Made by a program: the position numbers and the translations under genes. The notes beneath the pieces were generated by a model. It did no database searches. It saw only the letters and a program-made list of their open reading frames with translations, and was not told where the DNA came from. Positions 53,501-62,682 of a DNA stretch of 64,000 nt are shown here, in pieces (the first letter of the stretch is position 1; each line of letters begins with the position of its first letter). Source of the stretch: Mantamonas sphyraenae. Taxonomy: Eukaryota > CRuMs > Mantamonadidae. Where the stretch lies: contig JAPMXV010000042.1 in the NCBI GenBank assembly GCA_026936335.1, forward strand, positions 186,001 to 250,000, written 5' to 3'.

Positions 53501-56500
53501 AGCTCGCCCGATTCGATGCCGTAGAACTTGATAATTTCCTTGGCCCGTTGGTAGTCGTCGCTGCGCAAGCACATGTTGATCAACGTCTCGGGCGAAGACA
53601 GGATCTGGTTGATGACCACGCCGCTGTGCTCAAAGTCAGTGCGCACTTGCTCCACACTCACATCCTGCGCGCTCACCTTCCACTCCTTGGCCGCACGCCG
53701 CACAATTCCCAGCCTCCACCGTGTTTCGCGACACAGGGTACTCAGCGACTCCATGCGCATGCGCTGAGCCTCGTGGCTGTCAAGCGCAGACGTGTGCGGC
53801 GTGCTGCTTTCCAACAGGTCGCCCGACACACTCAGCTGCGATTGCACAAACTCGAGAATCTGCTCCACCTGGTCCGGGTGACATACAAACGTGGATGTCC
53901 ACCAATTATCATAGTTGGGGATGCTTTGGCCCAGCAACGCCATGCGTGTTGGCTGGCTACACTCAGGTTCCGCGCGGCCCTGGCTGTAGCCAGCGAGCGT
54001 ACTCTGACCGTGACCACCCGTCGCCATACCTTCTGCCATCGCGCCTGTGATTGGAGAGGCCCACGGAGCGAGCCCTCCTGCACTGATGGGCCCATTTGCT
54101 TGCTGTGACATGCTGGTCAATGTCCCGCTCGACATGGACGGGCCAGAGCTTGCCGCCACGGCACCGCTGGTACCAGCAGCCACGGGTGTCCCTGTAGTGG
54201 AGCCGCCTGTGATGGATGCGCCGTCGTCTCCCGTGCTGGCGCTGGAGACTTCGTCGCGTTCACGGTCGTGATTCCAATCCGACTCTCGCACAAAGATGAG
54301 CGATACCAGATTCTCGAGCATACCCAGGCGATAGTGTGCACTGTGAATGTCACGAAGTAGCGGGGAAATAGCATCGAGCGTGTCTGCAAGCGACTGCTCC
54401 TGGCTTTCCTGAACGCGCAAATGTTGAAGCACACTCTGGATCGCCTTGAAACTGCGGATGAGCATCAAATCTTGCTGGACCTGCGCATATGTCTCGTCCG
54501 AATCTATGGGCGAGCGAGAAACCAGCTCAACAAACGCATCGAGGTCGATCGAGGAGACGCAGCGGTGCATAATGTACAAAGGCGAGTGCGACTCGAGCAA
54601 GAAGAGGATCTTGCGGGCCAGGCTCTCGCGGGAGGGCTGCTTGCTGTACACGCCGCCTGCACCTCCTCCAGACGAGGTGAGGGGATCCACGAGCGACTGG
54701 CCGTGCAGGAGCAGCTGGTCTGCACACCACCAGCTCATATCCATCTGATGGGCTAGCCTGTCACAAGCAATGGCTAGCAGCGGTTCCTTGCACCTCTCTC
54801 GCACTTCGTGTGACCACATGCAGGCCAAAAGCTTCTCTCGCGCCTGGATCTGCGTCGCAAACTCGTCCCAACCCATCAGGAGCAGGATGGGACGCAGCTC
54901 AGAAAACGGCATTGTCAGCGACTCCAGCGCGGCAAAGTCCTGCAACTGCATCAAGTGCAATCCCCGTTCCAGAACAAACTCAAGAAAGTGGATGCCGTTC
55001 ACGCGCACAAACGGGAAGAAGTGCCTCCAGAAGTCCACGGTGAAGTGATCGAGCTCGTCCAGCTCCGCCTGACCATCGTCCTGTGCTTCCTCACTTGCAG
55101 ACGAAGCTGAAGCGGTGGAGCGTGTGCGCAACGCCTCTCGGTAACGACGAAATGCGTCCGGCAGCACGGAGCTGCGATTCAGTTTGCTAATCTGTTCGTC
55201 CTCAAGGTCGTTGAGAATGGAGACGAGAGACAGGTTGTTGGAGGCCACGAGAGCCTCGTAGAGATCCTGTTTCCAGGCGTCGGTGTGCGACGATGAAGAT
55301 GATGGGAGTGGTGTCTGCATGAGAGCGTCCTCCCCTGTTTCGAGTTCATGCTGGCGTCGCAGCTCACGAAGGACCTGCTCCAGCAGCTGAGACAGCTTAA
55401 GTTCTGCGGCCATGTGCTGATCCACATGCGTGAGATACTGGAGCAGAGTGAGGAGAGGTAGGCGGTCGCTGTGCGAGCCCAGCAGCTGCTGCAGGCACTG
55501 AGTGTACAAAGCCTGCAGATCCAAGTTGCAGGCAGTAGCAGCAGCTGTGTTCGATTGTCGTCTTCAAATTCCAACAGTTGCTGGATGATGGCGTGCCCTA
55601 ACGGGGGAAGACGAAGAAGCACGGTTCGCAGCTGAGAAAGGGTGTCGGCAGACAGATCGGCGCGCTCCGGTCGTCTCCTGGCAAGGCGCGGGTCAGCCAA
55701 CCTCTCTGAGTACGCATCCTCCATGCTCTCTTGGCGTGCGAGACGCCCGTGTTTGGAAGTGCCAGTGTGGGCGTCGCCAGAGCCTCCTGCAGATGTGGTC
55801 GCGCCAACGCTGCCGGTGACGGACGACACCGCGCCCGAACCTGCCGCAGAACCAGACGCAGCGCCGGAACCAATGGCGTTGATGAAAGAGCTGCTAAGGG
55901 AGGAGCCTGTGCGTGAGGAGGTGCTGTAGGACGAGGAGGAGGCCGAATCGCTTGAACCGGCTTCATCCTGCGAGGGCATCCACGTCGCCAGGACCTTGTT
56001 GCTTTCGTCCAAATGCCGCGCAAGACTTTCTGTTGGGTTGACAAAGGCGTAGAGGGTACGGACTTGCTGCAGGGCGTCCTCGTCGAACGCAGACTCGTCA
56101 AAGCGTTCGCGGTAGACCCAGGCGACGCTCTCCAACAGCACGTTGAATTCCAGATGGTGCACGAGGGCGTCGTGCATGCGCAGCATACGGCTCGAGTCTT
56201 CCTCAACGAGAGACTGGAGGGACGTGTGAGCGTGAGTGGCGCCAGTTTGGCTGGGAACAACGAACCGGGATCGGGAGGGCAGAACGTACGCTTGTGGCAA
56301 AGTCTTCGTACTCAGCCAGACACAGCCATAACAGGTGTGCTGCAGAGGGCACTGTGCCAGATGTCATCCTGAGACGCGGGTGAGGGAAATACGGGAGTGA
56401 GGCATGCGGGGAAAAGCGCGGACGGTGGGCAGAGTGTCAGCGTCTGTGTCCACGCGTGGCCCCGTTGACGACGACATCCGTGGGCGCAAGGGTAGGACGC

Positions 56501-56770
56501 AAGAGGGGCTACGGCCATCACGAACCAATGTTTGGGAGGCCCTCCATAGATGAGTGTGCGCAGCATGGCCATGATGTGTCCGCGTGCCTCGTACGAGGGT
56601 GAGTCTGCGTTCCAGAGCTGGTGAATGGTCGCCCGGGCGAGTTCAAAGTGGCCCAGGGCAAGCTGGTTGCACATCAGCGTAAACAGCTCCTGCTGGTCGT
56701 GTTCTACCAGAAAGCCAAAGACGGAAGCCGGGTCTGCCTGCGCCTGCCGATGCAACTCGCCGGCCAGCAT
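47585..56770 (-). CDS. ZFYVE26: Spastizin (ZFYVE26/SPG15) homologue lacking FYVE finger
   Basis: Large helical-solenoid trafficking protein. Exon 1 56770-56526 and exon 2 56368-56290 precede a long exon 56213-47585. Two frame changes interrupt it: near 55525 (LLLLPAT to LDLQALYTQC) and near 52790, where one frame ends VGGGQAV-stop and the next open frame begins 8 bp on. One base added at each gives 2,984 residues in one frame (human 2,539). The N-terminus (GHFELARATIHQLW) resembles the EWELAQAC region of spastizin. The C-terminus (CLYYLETYGTYRMQVAFLTR; YFDVLYQVQCAMRDYVRAGL) resembles its conserved C-terminal domain. Between are helical repeats and acidic Ser-rich linkers. Spastizin works with spatacsin and AP-5 in lysosome reformation. 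No FYVE-type Cys cluster is visible. If the breaks are real, this is a pair of adjacent genes or a decaying gene. Confidence 0.78.
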
Positions 56771-59206
56771 GCTTCACGACGTTCTTTTGGCCCTGCTCGG
56801 GTATGCAGGCTCTCTCATCGTCGAGGACACAAAGTACATGTGTTTCCGTGTGGCCGACGACTTTCCCTACCTCGACACATCCGAACGCGAACAGATCAAC
56901 CGCACTGTTGCCCTGGGCTACCAGTATCGCCAGATCGACGCCTTTGTACGCCTCGTCCGCGACCAGAACGCCATCCAGTGGGCAGACAAGGCGGCACATG
57001 GCGGCAAGGTGCATTTGGATCACACAGACTCGTCTTCTACCCATTCACTGTCTGAATACTGCCCTCGTGCGTTGTCCAGTGCCTATGGCTCGTCAGCCAG
57101 TGTTTCCCGCGTCGCGCTCCGGTTCGGACTCGGCTAACACCGTCCACACACACACAAACGCGACGCAACCATGTTTTGGATGTGGTTCCACGTCTCGTGT
57201 GCGTGTTCCGTGCTCGCAACACACGCAGGCGGCTTGTACATGTTGGCGCTGTGCGTGGGTTTGGATCAGGTTGGCGACGCGTATCGCGACGTCGTCCTGA
57301 ACGCAGAGCAGGCAGTGGTGGCTCAAGAGTCGCCCATGTCGCTGACGAAATTGTATCAAATGGTGGCCGAGGTGAGTGGGACGCGTGAGAGAAGAGCCAC
57401 AGGCGGGGCAGAGTGGGGTGCCAGGGTTTTGGCGCGAAAACCAATTGACGGCGGCTGGATGTAGCCAGGCTGACACAGAAGGGTGTTTGTGGGTTGACAC
57501 AGTACGAAGTGATCTTCCCGGCGCTTCTGAAGCTGATCAACAGCATCATGGACGAGCGTCTGCACGGCACGGAAGTGTTGGACCTTCTGCAGAGCATGAG
57601 CACACAGGGCAACTCTGCCGTGCAGCGATGCATGGAAGCGCTGCAGTACGAGTGTCACAAGGTGTTGTACGGCCAGCTGACGACGTGTGTTGTGCACGGT
57701 CTGCTGGAGGATGCACACCAGGAGTTTTTCATCCAACAGCTGGATCACGGTTCCGGGAGCGAGTCGGCAAGTGGGGGCGCAGTGGGCAGCACGACAGTGG
57801 CTGACAGTACGCATTTGGGACAGGTGATGGACTCGTTGACCTTTTTCAGCGGCCAGGGCTCACAGCTGCTTGGCGCGAGCCTGGCCAGCAACGCAGTCAC
57901 AACATACCAGCTCCGCGTCGAGCGTGTGCCCTCGTACATTCCCATACGAGCGGCCGAGAAGGTGTTGTTTGTGGGTACGGCGGTGCAACTGCTGCAGCGG
58001 TATGGAGGAACGAGCAACCTGCCAGAGCTAGATTTGCTGTCGTTTGCGCAGAACCTGCAGGAGCTGCAGGCGCTGAAGAAGTTTCATTTGATCTCGTTTG
58101 AGCTGGAGATCGAACGCATTCGCAAGTGTGTGGCTGCACATCTTTGGCAACTGGTTGTGGTCGAGGCAGACTTGAAGACTCACCTGGAAACGCTGCGCAA
58201 CTATTACCTGCTCTCCAAGGGTGAGCTGTGGCAGTGCTTCATTGATCGCACGGCGTCGTTGATGGCCACTCCGCCCACAAATGCCAAGCAGGCAGCCAGT
58301 GACCTGAACGTCCACCTGCAGGAGAGTGCGGTGCAACTCAGCATCCACGACGAATTTGTACAGCAGCTGAGCATGGACTTTGCCTCTGAAGATGGGAGAA
58401 CCAGCGCAGGAGTCACATCATCATCATCATCATCGTCATCGGGGTCGTCGTCTTCATCGAGCGGGGTGAGCGGATCGGACGAGGTGGATCCGTGGAGTCG
58501 GCTTGAGCTTACATACGAAGTGGCGTGGCCGCTGAACCTGCTGATCTCACCAGAGACGTTGAGACAGTACAACGAACTGTTTCGTTTCCTGTTTGCTGTG
58601 AAGCGCATCCAGCTGGAGCTGCAGCGAGTATGGCGTGTGCAGATGATGAGTCGAGGCGCGAGCAGGGATCGCTCGCTAGAGCGCATGTGGCAGCTGCGCA
58701 ATCATATGGGGTTCCTGATCGACAACTTGCAGTATTATTTGCAGGTGGATGTGATGGACGCGCAGTACCAAGTGCTGGTGGGCAAGATCGAGGCGTCGGA
58801 AGATTTCGAGAGTGTGAAGCAGGCTCACGAGGAGTACGTGGTTCTTTTGTGCAACCAGTGCTTCTTGCACGCAAGTGCAGTTAAACGGGCGTTGTTGAGC
58901 ATCTTTGCTCAATGTCTGGAGCTTTGCCAGGTCGCCGGCCGTTTTGGGGAGAAGGGCACGCTGGAAGAGGCTCGCATCCGGGAGTTGGATGTTTCCTACG
59001 AACGCCACACTCTGTTTCTGTTTACTATTCTCAGCGGGGTCAAGAACCAGCGCCAGAGTGCAAACCTGTCCCAATTGCTGTTGCGCATCGACTACAACCG
59101 CTTTCTGTCTAAAAAGGTTGCCAAGAGGAAGCGGGCACTGGGCAAATCCAGCACAGGTGGAGCGGTGGGTGTTGAGACGGACACTGAGAATGTGAATGAA
59201 GGATGA
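56769..59206 (+). CDS. TUBGCP4: Gamma-tubulin complex component 4 (GCP4)
   Basis: Component of the gamma-tubulin ring complex that nucleates microtubules. Exons 56769-57066, 57229-57371 and 57503-59206 give 714 residues (human 667). The N-terminus MLHDVLLALLGYAGSLI matches the start of animal GCP4, which fixes the start codon. GRIP1-type helices follow: GLYMLALCVGLDQVGDAYRD, VIFPALLKLINSIMDERLHG and VLYGQLTTCVVHGLLEDAHQ (the HGLL-D-xxEFFI element). GRIP2 (~450-700) shows WPLNLLISPETLRQYNELFR and RMWQLRNHMGFLIDNLQYYL. A Ser-rich insert from a TCA/TCG repeat lies near 58405-58465. Exon 1 could also end at 57008 or use a GC donor, but only the GTGCGT donor at 57067 keeps frame with consensus. 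Its ATG overlaps that of the spastizin homologue on the other strand. Confidence 0.95.
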
Positions 59207-59262
59207 AGGATGACGCGAGCATGCACTGCGCGAGCAAAGACAATCCGCCGCTTTTCTGCACC

Positions 59263-60364
59263 ATGTCTGAGGAAATGCCGCAGGATATCATCATCCACGG
59301 GGATATCGATGACGAGGTGCGCATGGAACTGAAAAAGATGACGGGCACAGCCAAAGAGATCGACAGCGATGAGGAGCGTGATGGCGACGACGGCGGCTAC
59401 CGGTACAAGTCGCGCAAGGAGGAGTCGCTGACGATGCAGGGGTCGTCCGACAAGCCTGCGGAGTCGACAGACCGCAATGACTACCGGTACGTGCGCAAGT
59501 CGATGCGAACAGGCCCCAAGGGCGTGCTGCAGGACTACAAGGACGAAAAGGCTCGGCTCCTGGAGGAAAGGCAGTTTGACCAGGAGCAGCTGGAGGCGAG
59601 ATTGCGCAACATGGTGATCCTGCGTCACGTGTCTCAGGCCACACAGGAGCAGTATGAGAACGAGGAGGAGGAGGACGATGAGGACGACGACCTGGACGAG
59701 GAGGACGCCGAATTCTTTCGCCAGTACAGGGAAAAGCGGCTGCAGGAGATCTCTGCTTCGCATACACGGTAAGTGATGGTCTGCACAACAGATCATGGAG
59801 CATGCGCGCGAGGCGCAAGGGGCATTGGGGAGCGAGTACGGGCGCATGAGAAGTTGCGCGCTCACACAAGGGGCATGTGCACAGCATCTTTGGTTCTGTG
59901 ACCGAGGTGGACCGCAGCAACTTTGTGCAGGAGATCGATGAAGAGAGCGAGGAGGTGTATGTGGTTGTGCATTTGTATCAAGAGGTAAGTTGGAGAGCGT
60001 AGGGGCAGGGAAACTGGCGCGTTGCAAATGGTGGAGCCCCTGCTCACGTCGTAGCACATGACGGACGATGTGTGCACACATCTACACACAGAACATCAAA
60101 GCATGCCGTTTGGTGAACCATGCGCTGGTGATGCTGGCACGAGAGTTTCCGTCGACCAAGTTCCTGAAGATCTGGTCCACGGAAGCGCAGGCAGACTTTG
60201 ACGAGATTGCCCTGCCAACCATCATCGTGTACAAAGACAAGCAGGTTGTGGAGACATTCTTGCGGGTACAGGACGACCTTGGGGAGGAATTCGACGAGCT
60301 GGCGCTGATGACGCTGCTCACGAGCAAGAGCCGCACGGAAAACATGTTTCAGCGGCTCCTGTGA
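59263..60364 (+). CDS. PDCL: Phosducin-like protein
   Basis: Exons 59263-59768, 59885-59984 and 60092-60364 give 292 residues. The N-terminal helical region has the TGPKGVLQDYKDEKARL signature shared by phosducin and PhLP1, then an acidic run. The thioredoxin-fold domain shows IFGSVTEVDRSNFVQEIDEE, VYVVVHLYQE, HALVMLAREFPSTKFLKIWS and LPTIIVYKDKQVVETFLRVQ. PhLP1 is a co-chaperone for CCT that folds G-beta-gamma; PhLP2/3 act on actin and tubulin. The TGPKGV motif favours the PhLP1 type. Upstream in-frame ATGs exist at 59203 (overlapping the GCP4 stop) and 59221, but 59263 has the better CACCATG context. It lies 56 bp after GCP4 on the same strand, tight enough for readthrough or a shared transcript. 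Confidence 0.93.
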
Positions 60365-60440
60365 TTGTGACTGAACACAAAAGCACGGAAAATGAAGCAT
60401 CGCAGCAGGAGTGTTATTGGTTGCGACGCTCGTGGCAAAA

Positions 60441-61959
60441 TCAAAGGTATTGGGCCCACTCGAACTCGCCGAGGCCTGCACCGTGGGAGGTCTTCCACCC
60501 TCCCTTGCCGATGCGCTCCTTGCGTTCCTGTTCGGTCTTTTGGTAGTCCTCCCACTTTTCAACGGTGAGGCGTTGAAAAGCCGAAACGAGTGGGTTGAGT
60601 TCGACCGAGTTTTTGTCCTTGTGTTGCTCGTGCATCTTTTGCTCCTCGCTCAAGGCCCACAGGTCCTGCTTGAGGACTGGGGTCAAGTAAAACTTGTGGA
60701 CAAACCAGTAAAGGAAGGGGCGGATGGCATAGGGCAGCTCGATACCGGCCACCTGGAGCGGGCCCCACAGGAAAATGTAGATGGTGCGTGTGTGCGTCTC
60801 GTCGACGGGGATGGGGAACATCCAGTGGAGGAACTTGTTGACGAGGTTGGAGCGCTGCATGGGATAGTCGAACCACAGGGTCATGTCGTTGAGGGAGCCC
60901 TGGTCGCCGGTGAAACTGCAGGGCGAAGCGAGGTGAGGCCGTGTTAGAGGTGCCAATGGAAGGAGAGACGTGGATAGGAGAAATGAGGAGAAAGCAAGGG
61001 AGGGAGAAGGGGAATCGCGCTTGGGTAGAGAAGTGCAGGTGGTGTGTGGCAGGGTGGGGCAGGCGCGGAAAGAGCATTCAACGAGGCAAAACGTACTACT
61101 GCGCGAGGACGGAGCTGCCCATGTCAGTCTTGTAGTTGACCTTGACGGCGTCGTCGTGGCGTTCGACATACTGGAGCTCAGGCCACCAGAAGGGCTTGTA
61201 CTTGCGGTGGAGGAAGGCGTGGTAAAAGTCGCAGTTGTTCTCCACGACCATGGTGAAGTGTGCCGGGACGACGATGTCGACAAACTTGAAGGGCATGGGA
61301 GGGTCCTTGTCGAGCCAGGGGATGGAGACAACCTCTGTCTTGTCGGCGAGGTCGGGGTCGCCCGGGAAGAAGAAGACGACGCCGTACTTCACACGGGTCG
61401 GGTAGCTGCGGATTTTGATGTTGGGCAAGCTCTTGAAACTCTTGGGGATCTCGTGGTTGATCTTGACGACCTTGCCATCGCTGTTGTACTCCCAGCCGTG
61501 GTAGCAGCAGGCGAGGTTGTCGCCTTCGACGTGGCCGGCACTGAGGCGGAGCTGGCGATGGGCACAGCGATTTTCCACGGCGTGGACAGTTCCGTTGCTG
61601 GTCTTCCACAGAGCAATGCTGGTCTTCCACCAGACGGCCTCGACGACCTCGCCGACCTTGATGTTGTCATAGATCTCAATGGCGTGCCAGTAGTTGCCGT
61701 TCATGCCGGCGGTGCGTGCCTTTTGACGCAGGGTCTCGCGCCTTCGAGGACCGCCGCTTCCGGCAGTGGGCTGAGTGCCGGCCGAAGAGGAGGAGGAGGA
61801 GGAGGAGGAAGAGGAAGAGGAAGCCTGTTGGGTTTGCTTCTGCTTCTGCTGCTGTTCCTCGCATGCACACTGGCAGCCGCAGGCAGAGGTGTGCTCAAGA
61901 CGGGCTGGCACAAGGTGGCCGAGGAGGGTGCTGACGCGGGCTTGCGCTTCCAGGGACAT
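60441..61959 (-). CDS. Rieske-type non-haem iron oxygenase
   Basis: Exons 61959-61097 and 60915-60441 give 445 residues. The N-terminal ~75 residues are Ser/Gln-rich with a Cys cluster (CGCQCAC), possibly a targeting or metal-binding leader. The Rieske [2Fe-2S] motif is CXH-X16-CX2H (CAH ... CYH) in NRCAHRQLRLSAGHVEGDNL and CCYHGWEYN. The catalytic mononuclear iron site is ENNCDFYHAFLH, with Asp and two His; the His-His spacing is three residues, one or two shorter than usual. The C-terminal part contains hydrophobic stretches (YIFLWGPLQVAGIELPYAIR), suggesting membrane association. Eukaryotic relatives act on sterols (Neverland/DAF-36), chlorophyll catabolites or choline; the substrate here cannot be assigned. 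Convergent with the phosducin-like gene (76 bp). Confidence 0.9.
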
Positions 61960-62119
61960 CGGAAAAGCAAAGAAAAAAATCAGGTGCGTGTGTGAGCGCA
62001 TGGCATGTGTGTGGTTGCAGTGTCTGGGGATGATTGCGAGAGGAGGGCGGTCATGGGCAGAGGGAGCAGGGTGTGCGTGTGGCATGTGCACTGACAGGCG
62101 TTTTGGCGCGTTGTACAGG
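61960..62119. promoter_or_regulatory. 160-bp divergent spacer
   Basis: The longest of the head-to-head spacers. It contains TG/GTGT-rich DNA and a TACAG just before the + strand ATG, so a 5' UTR intron ending there is possible. Confidence 0.35.
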
Positions 62120-62574
62120 ATGAGCGGCAAGGCAGCAGCAAAGCAGGCGTCGGGCTTCATGGCCAACTACCACCGTCAGTACATCGCCACTGGCTCGGGC
62201 ATGCCCGTGTGGCATGTGATGGGCATTGTGGCACCCATTGGCTACGCCGTCAAGATGACCCGCAAGCGTAAGTGGTGGGAGGAGGAGGAAACAGGGCGTG
62301 CATTGGCTTCTCCACCGGCTCGTTTCCACGCGCCGACCCTCTTGCGCACACAGCACACGCTGCGACGCAATGGTGATGGCAGGAAAGGGGTGGGTGGGTG
62401 TGGCCGCCATGTACATATGTGACTACGTGTGTAGCATGCGGTGGGGATGGTGTGTGTGTGTACAAGAGGCTAGAGAAGGCGTGGCAACTGACCCAATCCG
62501 CGCTCGGAAATCGCCCCGTCGCCCCGTTGACACCACGTTGACCGATTGCAGCCTCCAACAGCGAACACCACTGA
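62120..62574 (+). CDS. Tiny single-span protein, possibly ATP synthase f/k-like
   Basis: Exons 62120-62267 and 62552-62574 give only 56 residues. The N-terminus is basic and polar, followed by MANYHRQYIATGSGMPVWHV, a hydrophobic span (MGIVAPIGYAVKM) and a short basic/polar tail added by the second exon (PSNSEHH). This size and layout (soluble basic N-terminus, aromatic linker, one span, short tail) is that of small mitochondrial ATP synthase or respiratory-complex subunits, and the YxxTG stretch recalls DAPIT/subunit k. The resemblance is weak. The splice is a strong GTAAGT donor with a TTGCAG acceptor and a 284-nt intron. I see no other coding signal in that intron. Confidence 0.55.
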
Positions 62575-62682
62575 TGGCGAAGCAGGATAGGATGGCGTAT
62601 GCGCCTTGATTTGGAGAGATTTGCAAAGAATGAATCGCGCACTTGCGCTTACGTCACCAAGTGTGTGTGGAGAGAGAGTGAG

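Noticed and set aside
57007..57012. GC-AG intron or donor at 57009 ending GCP4 exon 1
   Set aside because: The GTGCGT donor at 57067 is canonical and keeps the frame with the next exon; the alternatives are non-canonical or out of frame.
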